A DNA stretch of 64,000 nt, taken from positions 2,046,001 through 2,110,000 of the forward strand of contig NZ_JACHNB010000001.1 in NCBI RefSeq assembly GCF_014205225.1, given 5' to 3'. Shown one piece after another: positions 55,504-63,560 of the stretch (position 1 is the stretch's first letter; each line of letters begins with the position of its first letter). The position numbers and the translations under genes are program-made. The notes below the pieces were generated by a model. The model searched no databases. It was not told the DNA's origin and saw only the letters and a list, made by a program, of their open reading frames with translations. This stretch comes from Actinoplanes octamycinicus. Its GTDB lineage: Bacteria > Actinomycetota > Actinomycetes > Mycobacteriales > Micromonosporaceae.

Positions 55504-56241
55504 CTAGCCGAATCGACGACCCTCGTCGCGCCGGAACGCCCACACCGCGAGACTGCCGAGCGCCACCGTCCAGGCGAGCAGCGACAGCGCCGAGCCCCAC
55601 CGGAACGGGTAGTCACCGACGGCCGCCCACATCAGCCGGACCGCGCCGCCGGTCGGCAGGTAGGGCGCGATCGTCGCGACGAAGCCGGGCTGCCAGCCGG
55701 GTGAGCTCATCAGCCCGCCGCCGAAGGCCAGCGGCAGGAACAGCACCTGCGCCACCACGATCGCCGCCTTCTGCGGCAGCGAATAGCCGATCGACAGGCC
55801 CATCAGGATGAACGGCACCGAGATCACCGCGGTGGCGGCGGCTCCGGCCAGGAGCTCCGGCCCGCTCACCGAGGCCGGGGTGAACAGCGCCGCGATGATC
55901 ACCACCGGGGTCAGGGAGATCGCCATGGTGGTGAGGCCGGCCAGGATCCGGCCGGCGAAGCGGGGCAGCGCGCCGGCCGGGAGGGTCCGCACGTACGGAT
56001 CCCACGGCTGGGCGCGGTCCTCGGCGACGCCGATGCCGTACTGGAAAAGGTTGGTGCTCATCACCGCGAACGTGATCATCGAGGCGGCGGCGTAGGTGGC
56101 GCCGGCCGGGTCGTCGCCGGTGAACGGCACCACGAAGGCGAGCATCGCGGCGGCCGGCCAGAACGCCCCGCCGATCACCGCGATCGGGATCCGGAACAGC
56201 TCGATCAGCTGGAACTTGGCATGGGTCAGCGCGAGGACCAC
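55504..56241 (-). CDS. ABC-2 type exporter permease
   Basis: This 245-residue permease has six TM helices (~18-38, ~50-70, ~105-125, ~132-155, ~160-180, ~215-235) and the ABC-2 signature region before the last helices (LPLAFGGGLMSSPGWQPG, IAPYLPTGGAVRLMW). GTG 56241 lies inside the end of the ATPase gene, a 16-base overlap, and the VOC gene follows immediately. With the ATPase it forms an exporter for an unknown drug, lipid or peptide. Confidence 0.9.
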   Translation of the reverse strand: MVLALTHAKFQLIELFRIPIAVIGGAFWPAAAMLAFVVPFTGDDPAGATYAAASMITFAVMSTNLFQYGIGVAEDRAQPWDPYVRTLPAGALPRFAGRILAGLTTMAISLTPVVIIAALFTPASVSGPELLAGAAATAVISVPFILMGLSIGYSLPQKAAIVVAQVLFLPLAFGGGLMSSPGWQPGFVATIAPYLPTGGAVRLMWAAVGDYPFRWGSALSLLAWTVALGSLAVWAFRRDEGRRFG

Positions 56242-57110
56242 GACGGCTCCTTGGTCAGGGTCAGGAAGGCCTCCTCCAGCGAGGCGCCGCGCACCTCGAG
56301 GTCACGGAACGCGACGTCGCGCCGGACCAGCTCCCGGACCAGGGCGTCGGCGTCCGTGGTGAGCAGCAGGTGGCGGTCGCCGGCGCGCTCCGCGCGCAAC
56401 ACCCCGGTCAGGTGCGGCAGGTCGATCGGCGAGGTCAGACCGATTTGCCGTACGCCGGCGAGCCCCCGGATCGCGTCGACACTGTCGTCGGCCAGCACCC
56501 GCCCGGCGTCGAGCACCACCACCCGCTGCGCGAGCGCCTCGACCTCCTCCAGGTAGTGGCTGGTCAGCACGACGGTGCCGCCCTCGGCGTGGAAGGCCCG
56601 GATGCCGTCCCAGAGTGCCCGCCGGGCCTCCACGTCCAGCCCGGTGGTCGGCTCGTCGAGGAAGACGATCCGCGGCCGCCCGGCGAAGGCGAGGGCCACC
56701 GCGAGCCGGCGTTTCTGCCCGCCGGAGAGGCCGCCGGTCTGCCGCCGGATCAGGTCGGCCAGCCCGAACCGGCCGAGCAGCTCCGCTGTGGACAGCGGGT
56801 TGGTGAAGTGCGCCCGGACGAAATCGGTCACCTCGCCGACGCGCAACGAGGCGGGCAACCCGGTCTCCTGTGGAGTGACGCCCAGCTCCCGCCGGAACCG
56901 GGGGTCGCGCGGGTCACCGCCGCACAGCTCGACCCGGCCGGAGGTGGGCCGCCGGGTGCCGGTGAAGAGGCTGACCAGGGTGCTCTTGCCGGCGCCGTTC
57001 GGCCCGAGCAGGCCGACCAGCTCGCCGGCGCGGACCTCCAGGTCGAGGTGGTCCAGGGCGAGGGTGGCGGCGTACCGCCGGGTGACCTGGACGGCGCGTG
57101 CGTGGATCAT
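56226..57110 (-). CDS. ABC-2 type exporter ATP-binding protein
   Basis: This 294-residue ATPase has Walker A GLLGPNGAGKSTLVSL, signature GLSGGQKRRLAVALA, Walker B IVFLDEPTTGLD and H-loop LTSHYLEE. The ~75-residue C-terminal extension (LTTDADALVRELVRRDVAFRD, ASLEEAFLTLTKE) is the DrrA/CcmA-like domain of drug and lipid exporters. ATG 57110 overlaps the end of the regulator gene (ATGA). The four-gene set, membrane protein, regulator, ATPase and permease, reads as one operon from 58203 leftwards. Confidence 0.95.
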   Translation of the reverse strand: MIHARAVQVTRRYAATLALDHLDLEVRAGELVGLLGPNGAGKSTLVSLFTGTRRPTSGRVELCGGDPRDPRFRRELGVTPQETGLPASLRVGEVTDFVRAHFTNPLSTAELLGRFGLADLIRRQTGGLSGGQKRRLAVALAFAGRPRIVFLDEPTTGLDVEARRALWDGIRAFHAEGGTVVLTSHYLEEVEALAQRVVVLDAGRVLADDSVDAIRGLAGVRQIGLTSPIDLPHLTGVLRAERAGDRHLLLTTDADALVRELVRRDVAFRDLEVRGASLEEAFLTLTKEPSWSSR

Positions 57111-57574
57111 GACTCCTCCGGGTGGTTGAGCAGGGCACGCAGGGCGATGACGTAGTCGTCGAAGGCGAGGCGGCCGCGGCGGGTCAGCCGGACCAGGGTG
57201 GCGGGGGTGCGACCGCGGTGCGTCTTGACCACCTCGACGTAGCCGGCGTCCTCGAGCTTGCGCAGGTGGACCGAGAGGTTTCCGGCGGTCACCCGGAGAA
57301 TCTCCTGGAGCCGGGGGAAGGCGATGCTGTCCGCCTCGCGCAGCTGGGAGAGCGCGGAGACGACCCGGAGGCGGGCCTGCGCGTGGATGACCGGGTCGAG
57401 CTCGGGCAGCTCACCGGTGGGGCCGCCGGTCGGCGGCTCCGTGGTGTCGCTCGTCGGCGTCTCGGCGGTCTTGCTCGTCGGCGACCTGGTGAGGTTGCTC
57501 GTCGGCGGCTCGGTGGGATCGCTTTCCGGTGGCTTGGCGGGGTCGCTTTTCGGCGGCTTGGTGGTGTCGCTCAT
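57107..57574 (-). CDS. Winged-helix regulator with Pro/Ser/Thr-repeat N-terminus
   Basis: This 155-residue protein has a C-terminal winged helix (~60-155) of the small MarR/ArsR-like HTH_34 type (DPVIHAQARLRVVSALSQL, LQEILRVTAGNLSVHLRKLED, GYVEVVKTHRGRTPATLVRL). The first ~55 residues are a degenerate repeat, SDTTKPPKSDPAKPPESDP, TEPPTSN and so on, which is not expected for this family and is probably disordered. ATG 57574 overlaps the upstream membrane-protein stop. The paired ACTTT-N7-AAAGT sites before that operon are its likely binding sites. Confidence 0.85.
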   Translation of the reverse strand: MSDTTKPPKSDPAKPPESDPTEPPTSNLTRSPTSKTAETPTSDTTEPPTGGPTGELPELDPVIHAQARLRVVSALSQLREADSIAFPRLQEILRVTAGNLSVHLRKLEDAGYVEVVKTHRGRTPATLVRLTRRGRLAFDDYVIALRALLNHPEES

Positions 57575-58203
57575 CGGCGGCGCCACCAGCCGATCAGGCC
57601 GGCGATCAGCAGGCCGCCGCCGCCGGCCACCGCCACGACCAGCGCGTGCCACCCGGGGCCGGCCAGCACGCCGACGATGTTGATCCCGCTGATCCAGGCG
57701 CCCAGGACGAAGGTGCTCCGGTCGTCCCAGATCGCGCCGCCGGCCATGTAGAGCGCGCCGACCAGCGCGACCAGCCCGCCACCCCAGAGGATGCCCTGAC
57801 GCGACTCCGGCACCACGTCGCTGACCTGACTGAACACCAGCACCAACCCGGCGAACCCGGCCGACCAGGAGAACCCGAACATCCGCCCCTGCCGGGAGCT
57901 GGGCCCGCTCACCGCCCGGCCGGACCGGGCGCCCATCACCCCGGTGATCGCCCCGGCGGCCATCATCAGCGCCGTCATCACGGTGATCGGCAACCAGTCG
58001 GGGAGAGCCACGAGCACCCGCTCGTCCGGACCCCAGCGCAGGAAGAACAGCCCCGAGCCGAGCAGCCAGGCGACCCCCCACGGCCAGTACATCCAGCGCG
58101 GGTCCGGGGTCAGCTCGCGCTCCAGGTTGGCCCGCTCGCGATCGATCAGCCGCAGCGCCTCGGCCGGGTCGTCGAAAGTCGATTCGTCGTCGATCGATGC
58201 CAT
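57571..58203 (-). CDS. Multi-TM membrane protein, first gene of the ABC-2 operon
   Basis: This 210-residue protein has a cytoplasmic N-terminus (MASIDDESTFDDPAEALRLI, RERANLERELTPDPRWMYWPW) and about six TM helices from ~45 to ~205. The DDPAEALRLIDRERANLERE motif followed by a TM bundle recurs in actinobacteria beside ArsR-like regulators and ABC-2 exporters, but I know no function. ATG 58203 is seven bases from the first operator half-site, so transcription is likely leaderless and tightly repressed. Confidence 0.8.
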   Translation of the reverse strand: MASIDDESTFDDPAEALRLIDRERANLERELTPDPRWMYWPWGVAWLLGSGLFFLRWGPDERVLVALPDWLPITVMTALMMAAGAITGVMGARSGRAVSGPSSRQGRMFGFSWSAGFAGLVLVFSQVSDVVPESRQGILWGGGLVALVGALYMAGGAIWDDRSTFVLGAWISGINIVGVLAGPGWHALVVAVAGGGGLLIAGLIGWWRRR

Positions 58204-58209
58204 GCCTCG

Positions 58210-58249
58210 ACTTTACGACGCAAAGTCAAAGAACTTTGTGCCATAAAGT
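58210..58249. promoter_or_regulatory. Two ACTTT-N7-AAAGT operators
   Basis: Site 1 is ACTTT (58210-58214) to AAAGT (58222-58226); site 2 is ACTTT (58233-58237) to AAAGT (58245-58249). Both are 17 bases with the same arms and spacing, centres 23 bases apart, about two helical turns. They fill the gap between the divergent ABC-2 operon and GNAT gene, and stand out as AT-rich islands. Confidence 0.75.
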
Positions 58250-58264
58250 TCGTAGGGTGGCCGG

Positions 58265-58690
58265 GTGGGTGAACTGATCTTGCGGGCGGCGGAGCCGGCC
58301 GACCTGCCGGCGGTGCTGGCGTTCTGGCAGGTGGCGGCGGAGAACGACAGCCGGCCGGTGGACACCGTCGAGGCGGCCGAGGCACTCGTCGCCCGGGACC
58401 CGGAGGCGCTGATCCTGGCGGTCGACGACGGGGCCGTGGTCGGCACCGTGATCGCCGGCTGGGACGGCTGGCGCTGCCACCTCTACCGGCTGGCCGTCGC
58501 CCCGGACCGGCGCCGGGCCGGGATCGGCGGCCTGCTGATCGCCGCGGCCGAGGACCGGTTGCGGGCGCTGGGCGGGACCCGGGCGGACGCCATGGTGCTC
58601 GACGCCAACGAGCGGGCGCACGGGATCTGGGCGGCGCGCGGCTACCGTCCGCAGCCGGAGTGGTCCCGCTGGGTGAAGCCGCTGGGCTGA
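58265..58690 (+). CDS. GNAT-family N-acetyltransferase
   Basis: This 141-residue GNAT has a short acceptor half (LILRAAEPADLPAVLAFW), the AVDDGAVVGTVIAGWDGW strands and the CoA-binding signature YRLAVAPDRRRAGIGGLL (R-R-A-G-I-G), then ARGY near the end. GTG 58265 is 16 bases from the second operator, so it may share control with the divergent ABC-2 operon. A resistance or detoxification role is possible from the neighbourhood but the acceptor is unknown. Confidence 0.9.
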   Translation: MGELILRAAEPADLPAVLAFWQVAAENDSRPVDTVEAAEALVARDPEALILAVDDGAVVGTVIAGWDGWRCHLYRLAVAPDRRRAGIGGLLIAAAEDRLRALGGTRADAMVLDANERAHGIWAARGYRPQPEWSRWVKPLG

Positions 58691-58764
58691 ACCGCCCGGT
58701 CGGAGATCCACTCCCGACGGAAAGGGGTTTCGTCGCGGCGGCCGAGCAGCGAGGATGCTCGATC

Positions 58765-60312
58765 GTGGATGAGCTCCTGGTCGCGCTGGCCGGTAACCCC
58801 GCCCTGCCGCCGGTCCTGGTCGACCGCCTGATCGGGCTGGCCGACGAGGAACTCGCGAGCGCCCTCGCCGATCGCCCCGCCCTGACCCCGGCCCAGGTCC
58901 GGGAGCTGGCCGCCCGATCCGAGCCGGCCGCGATCAGGCTGGCCCACGACGGCCGGCTGTCCGCGGACGACTGGGCGGAGCCGGCCGGGGCCGCCGACTG
59001 GGCGACGGTCGCGCTGGCCCTGCTCGACGCGGGCCGCGGACGGCCGGAGTGGGCGCGACGACTCGCCGCCGACCCGGACTCGGCGGTCCGGCAGGAGCTG
59101 GCCGCCTGCCCGGACCTGCCGCGCGACGTGCGGGAGCGGCTGGCCGCCGACCCGGACCCGGAGGTGACCGCCGAGCTGGCCTGGCGGACCACCGATCCGG
59201 ATCTGCTCGCCCGGCTGGCCCGGCATCGGCACGCCGACGTGCGGGCGATGGTCGCGGCGAACCGGGCGGCGTCCCCCGAGCTGCTGGCCGGACTGGTCGC
59301 CCTCGACCCGCCACCGGAGGCATGCCTGGTCTGCGACCGGGAGCCGATCCCGTTCCTGCACGACCCGCACTGCCCGCGGACGGACTGCACCCTGCCGCCC
59401 GGCGCGGCCTGCGCCGGAGGCCACGAATCGGCTATCCACAGCCTCCGGTACCAGGCTGTGGATAACCCGGCGACGCCGATATCGTCCCTGGTCAGCCTGG
59501 CCGACAACGAGTCGGCGATCCTGCGCTGGACGCTCGCCGGCCGGCCGGACCTGCCGCCCGAGGTGGCCGTCCGGCTGGCCGGCGACCCGATCCCCGGGGT
59601 CCGGCACGACCTGGCCGGGAACCCGGGACTGCCGGCCGAGCTGATCCGGCGGCTGGCCGGCGACCCGGACCCCGAGGTCCGGCGGCGGCTGGCGCACAAC
59701 TCGAACGTGCCGCTCGACGTGCTGGCCGAGCTGGCCAGGAAGACCCGGATCGGGCCGACCCCGCTGCCGCGGATCGAGGCGGCCACCGAGGCCGAGGTAC
59801 GCGCGCTCGCGGCGGGCGCCGGACCGGAGCTGCGGATGCTGGTCGCCACCCGCCGTGATCTGCCGGATGACGTCCGGGACGCGCTCGCCGGCGACCCGGA
59901 CGCGAAAGTGGTCGCGGCGGTGGCCGGCCATCCCGGGCTGAGCCCGGAGCTGCTGGCCGGGATGGTGGGCACCCACGGCAAGCGGGTGAGCAGCGCGGTC
60001 GCCACGAACCCGGACGCGCCCGCGGACCTGCTCCTCGACCTGGCCCGGTCGGTCCCGCGGGTGCCGCGGACGCTCCGCGCGGTCGCCCAGCATCCGAACG
60101 CCACCGCCGCCGTGCTGGAGCACTGCCTGGCGGCCGGCCCCGGGGAGGGCGACGGGCGGGCCCGGGCTGCCGCGGCCGGTCACCCGGCGCTCCCTCCGGC
60201 CCGGGTCGCCGAGCTGGTCGGCGACCCGGATCCGACGGTGGCCGAGTCGGCGGCCGGCAACCCGGCCCTGCCGCTCACCGAGATGGTCCGGCTGATCGAC
60301 GCCGCGCGGTGA
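58765..60312 (+). CDS. Leucine-rich variant (LRV) repeat protein with a cysteine cluster
   Basis: This 515-residue protein is built of helical LRV/HEAT-like repeats of ~24 residues with phrases such as RRLAADPDSAVRQELAACPD, LAGDPIPGVRHDLAGNPGLP and LAGDPDPEVRRRLAHNSNVP. The repeats flank a Cys-rich insert (~190-230) with the spacing C-x2-C-x12-C-x4-C-x7-C plus histidines, suitable for Zn or Fe-S. The Azotobacter LRV protein carries a 4Fe-4S cluster, but at its N-terminus. GTG 58765 is taken; upstream in-frame codons overlap the GNAT 3' end. The insert's gene segment also contains an inverted pair of DnaA-box-like sequences (59432-59465). Function unknown. Confidence 0.82.
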   Translation: MDELLVALAGNPALPPVLVDRLIGLADEELASALADRPALTPAQVRELAARSEPAAIRLAHDGRLSADDWAEPAGAADWATVALALLDAGRGRPEWARRLAADPDSAVRQELAACPDLPRDVRERLAADPDPEVTAELAWRTTDPDLLARLARHRHADVRAMVAANRAASPELLAGLVALDPPPEACLVCDREPIPFLHDPHCPRTDCTLPPGAACAGGHESAIHSLRYQAVDNPATPISSLVSLADNESAILRWTLAGRPDLPPEVAVRLAGDPIPGVRHDLAGNPGLPAELIRRLAGDPDPEVRRRLAHNSNVPLDVLAELARKTRIGPTPLPRIEAATEAEVRALAAGAGPELRMLVATRRDLPDDVRDALAGDPDAKVVAAVAGHPGLSPELLAGMVGTHGKRVSSAVATNPDAPADLLLDLARSVPRVPRTLRAVAQHPNATAAVLEHCLAAGPGEGDGRARAAAAGHPALPPARVAELVGDPDPTVAESAAGNPALPLTEMVRLIDAAR

Positions 60313-60336
60313 CGAGCCGCGCCGGGGTCGGCCGGG

Positions 60337-61203
60337 TCAGCGACCGAGCGCGGCCAGCGCGGCCCTGACCTGCGGGATCGGGTCCGGGCCGAGCGGGCGC
60401 AGGACGACCGTCCCGGTGCCGGCGTCGGCCAGCGACTGCACCTTGCCGGGCACCTCGGCGACCGGGCCGATCAGCGAGAACACTTCGGACGGTGGCACGC
60501 CGAGCCAGCCGGCCTGCCCCTCGACCATCGCGCCGGTCACCTTCGCGGCGTCCGCCGGATCGTCGTTGACGTGCAGATAGGCGAAGACGATCAGCTCGTG
60601 CTCGTCGCCCGCCCCACCCCGCCGGATGTGGCCCAGCGCCGCCTCGATCTCGGCCGGGCCGTTGCCCTCGGCGATGATCGTGCCGTCCGCGACCCGGCCG
60701 GAGAGCTCCAGCGAGCGCGGCCGGACCACCCCGGTGACGATCGGCGGGAGCACCGCGGGCGGGTGCACCAGGCGCACCCCGTCGATGTGCACCTCGCGCC
60801 CGTCCAGGGTGACCATCTCGCCGCGCAGCAGCCCGCGCACCGCCAGGATGGTCTCCTCCAGCATCGCCAGCTTCGATGTCGGCTCGACGCCGAGCTGGCG
60901 CATCCACTCGGCGACGCCGTGCCCGAGACCGGCCACCAGGCGGCCCGGATGGACCCGGGCCAGCATGGCCAGCTCCATCGCGAGCAGGGCCGGACTGCGC
61001 AGCGGCGCCGGCGCTATGCCGATGCCGACCCGGATCCGGGAGGTGGCGGCCAGGGCCAGGGCGGCGGCGCTGATCGAGCCGGCCCAGCCGAGGTCCTCGA
61101 CCACCCAGAGGTCGTCGGCGCCGGCCTCCTCCACGGCGGCGGCGAAGGTCGGCAGATCTTCGGGGGACAGGTCGCGGTCGAACATCACTCCGATGCGGGG
61201 CAT
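60337..61203 (-). CDS. LLM-class (F420-dependent type) oxidoreductase
   Basis: This 288-residue luciferase-like monooxygenase family protein has a TIM-barrel pattern: MPRIGVMFDRDLSPEDLPTF, WVVEDLGWAGS, RIRVGIGIAPAPLRSPALLA, PGRLVAGLGHGVAEWMRQLG and LEETILAVRGLL. These features favour F420 over FMN as cofactor. Substrate unknown. Its ATG (61203) overlaps the last base of the helicase gene, so both are probably transcribed together. It ends 24 bases from the convergent LRV gene. Confidence 0.92.
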   Translation of the reverse strand: MPRIGVMFDRDLSPEDLPTFAAAVEEAGADDLWVVEDLGWAGSISAAALALAATSRIRVGIGIAPAPLRSPALLAMELAMLARVHPGRLVAGLGHGVAEWMRQLGVEPTSKLAMLEETILAVRGLLRGEMVTLDGREVHIDGVRLVHPPAVLPPIVTGVVRPRSLELSGRVADGTIIAEGNGPAEIEAALGHIRRGGAGDEHELIVFAYLHVNDDPADAAKVTGAMVEGQAGWLGVPPSEVFSLIGPVAEVPGKVQSLADAGTGTVVLRPLGPDPIPQVRAALAALGR

Positions 61204-63209
61204 CAGCCGATGTTAAGCGGTTCAGGAAGCGATTTGGCGTGCACAACCGAGAGGCCGGTGACGGCACGGGTGAGCACCACGTAGAGGCGGTTCAGTCCGC
61301 GTGGCTCGGCGGCGACGATGTCGGCGGGCTCGTGGACGACGACGTGGTCGTACTCCAAGCCCTTGACGACCGTGGCCGGGACCACCGTGACCCGCGCCTC
61401 GGCGTCGACGTCGTCGGGCGTCGCGTGCTCGATGCCGGCCGCCGAGAGATGGTCGCGGAGCCGGTCCACCGCGGCGTCCGCGGCGATGACCGCGACTGAT
61501 CCCTCGTGCCCGAGCGCCGCGGTGACCTCGGCCAGGGTGCGCGCGTCCAGGTCCGCGGGATCGGCGACCGGCACCATCACGAGCGCGCCGTCCCGGCGCA
61601 GCGAGACCGCTTCGGGCACGTTCACGCCGAGCGCCGGCAGGAGGCGGTTGGCCAGGGTGACCACCGCTTCCGGTACGCGGAAGCCGACGGTCAGCGGCAC
61701 CACCGCGGCGTCCGGCTTGCCCAGGTGGGCCAGGACGTCCCGCCAGTCGGTGGCGGCCCACGGGGCGGTGCCCTGGGCCAGGTCGCCGAGCAGGGTGATC
61801 GAGCCGTGCTCGCTGCGCCGGGCGATCGCGCGGGCCGCCATGGGCGACAGGTCCTGCGCCTCGTCGATGACCACGTGACCGAAACTGTTCTCCCGCTCCA
61901 GCAGCCCGGCGGCCTCGTCGAGCAGCAGCAGGTCGCCGGTGGTCCACTTGGCCGACTTGACCGTCTTGGGCGGCTTGGCCCAGCGGATCACCTCCTGCTC
62001 CTCGGCGGTGAGCAGGTCACCGGCCTGCGCCGGGTCGGTGAGCAGGCTGCCGACCAGTGACTCCGGGGTGACGGCCGGCCAGCAGCGCTCCAGGAACTCG
62101 GTGACCTGCGGGATCTTGCTCATCTTGCGCAGCCAGGACTCGCTCGGTGAGTTGCCGGTGCGGTACTCCGACTGGCGTTGCAGCAGCCCGACCACCCGGG
62201 CCCGGACCCGCTCACGGCCGGTCGCGTAGGGCAGGCCCTCGCGGCGGGCCTCGTCGACGATCCGGCGCAGCGGCTCGACGTCGATCCGCCAGCGGTAGGA
62301 GCCGTCCGACACCATGATCGGCTCGGTCGGCCGGCTGATCCGGCCCCACAGGAGGTCGCTGAGGATCCTGGCCATCCGCGCGTCGTTCTTGACCAGCGCG
62401 GCAGCGGGCGAGTCGACCGCCTTGACCGGACTCCGCCGGACCAGATCCTCCAACGTGGACTGCTGGACCTCGACCTCGCCGAGGGTCGGCAGCACCGCGG
62501 AGATGTAGGACAGGAACGCCGTGTTCGGCCCGACGATCAGCACCCCGGACCGGCGCAGCCGTTCCCGGTGCAGGTAGAGCAGGAAGGCCGCGCGGTGCAG
62601 GCCGACCGCGGTCTTGCCGGTGCCGGGCGCGCCCTGCACGCAGATCGAGTCGGCCAGCTCGGCCCGGACCAGCTCGTCCTGCTCCGGCTGGATGGTGGCG
62701 ACGATGTCGCGCATCGGCCCGACGCGCGGCCGCTCGATCTCCGCGGTCAGGATCCGGCTGCTGGTGCCCAGCTCCTCACCCCGATCGAGGTGCTCGTCCT
62801 CGAAGCTGGTCAGCTCGCCCTTGACGAACCCGAAGCGGCGCCGGGTGGCGACGCCCTGCGGGTCGCGGACGCTGGCCCGGTAGAACGAGCGGGACAGCGG
62901 CGCCCGCCAGTCCAGCACCATCGGCTCGCCGGCGTCGTCGGTGACGTGCCGGCGGCCCACGTGGTAGGCGCTCTCCTCGATGTCGAGGCGACCGAAGAAG
63001 AGCGGGGTGTCCGGGTCGTCGGCGAGCTCCTTGACCCGGCGGGCCATGTGCCGGCCCAGTTGCTCGGCGGTGTAGGCGTCGCCGGCCACCTTGTCGCCGG
63101 TGGAGAAGAGGGCCTCGGCGCGGCCGCGCATCCGGCGCAGCGCCGCCCGGGACTCGGTGAGATGGGTGCGTTCGGCGGTGAGTTCGGTGTCGAGGTCGGA
63201 AGCGGGCAC
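61203..63209 (-). CDS. helD: HelD-type superfamily 1 helicase (RNA polymerase-associated)
   Basis: This 668-residue UvrD/Rep-like ATPase of the HelD group has an N-terminal coiled coil (ELTAERTHLTESRAALRRMR), Walker A CVQGAPGTGKTAVGLHRAAF, Walker B VVIDEAQDLSPMA, motif III LLGDLAQGT and the C-terminal ATVVKGLEYDHVVV and LYVVLTRAV motifs. HelD pulls RNA polymerase off stalled complexes; actinobacterial HelR copies give rifamycin tolerance. GTG 63209 has GAGGA seven bases upstream and gives the family start VPASDLDTELTAER; longer in-frame starts up to 63323 have no ribosome binding site. No rifamycin-associated element is seen upstream. Confidence 0.9.
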   Translation of the reverse strand: MPASDLDTELTAERTHLTESRAALRRMRGRAEALFSTGDKVAGDAYTAEQLGRHMARRVKELADDPDTPLFFGRLDIEESAYHVGRRHVTDDAGEPMVLDWRAPLSRSFYRASVRDPQGVATRRRFGFVKGELTSFEDEHLDRGEELGTSSRILTAEIERPRVGPMRDIVATIQPEQDELVRAELADSICVQGAPGTGKTAVGLHRAAFLLYLHRERLRRSGVLIVGPNTAFLSYISAVLPTLGEVEVQQSTLEDLVRRSPVKAVDSPAAALVKNDARMARILSDLLWGRISRPTEPIMVSDGSYRWRIDVEPLRRIVDEARREGLPYATGRERVRARVVGLLQRQSEYRTGNSPSESWLRKMSKIPQVTEFLERCWPAVTPESLVGSLLTDPAQAGDLLTAEEQEVIRWAKPPKTVKSAKWTTGDLLLLDEAAGLLERENSFGHVVIDEAQDLSPMAARAIARRSEHGSITLLGDLAQGTAPWAATDWRDVLAHLGKPDAAVVPLTVGFRVPEAVVTLANRLLPALGVNVPEAVSLRRDGALVMVPVADPADLDARTLAEVTAALGHEGSVAVIAADAAVDRLRDHLSAAGIEHATPDDVDAEARVTVVPATVVKGLEYDHVVVHEPADIVAAEPRGLNRLYVVLTRAVTGLSVVHAKSLPEPLNIG

Positions 63210-63381
63210 GGGGCATCCTCGGCAGGCTTGAGATCCGGCTGCGCTCGCGTGTCCGGACAGCGGGTCGGCCGCTGCCGGCGCGGGGGGACGTCCGCTGCGG
63301 TGCATGCTCACCACGGCCGTCAAGCGGCCCTAAACGCTACGCCGCCGGCGTCGGCTGTCCACCGATTTTTCGCCGGGCTCC

Positions 63382-63539
63382 GGTCCGATTCCTTGCCGGG
63401 TCCCCGGTCCGCTTCTCGGTGACGCTCGGTCCGTTTCGCGGTGGCGGCCGGTCCCGTTCGTGGTGGCGCCCGGGTCCGTTTCGCGGTGGCGCCCGGGTCC
63501 GTTTCCCGGTGCCGCCCGGTCCGTTTCTCGGTGGTCGCC
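63382..63539. repeat. Seven 22-24-bp tandem repeats in an intergenic region
   Basis: Units starting GGTCCGTTTCGCGGTGG-like begin at 63382, 63406, 63428, 63450, 63473, 63496 and 63518, with an eighth GGTCC at 63540. The core GGTCC and the (C)GGTG-type centre are kept while unit ends vary. It occupies most of the 351-base gap between the helicase start (63209) and the ArsR gene (63561); no credible gene is seen in that gap. Confidence 0.85.
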
Positions 63540-63560
63540 GGTCCGGCCGAGAATGGGGGC

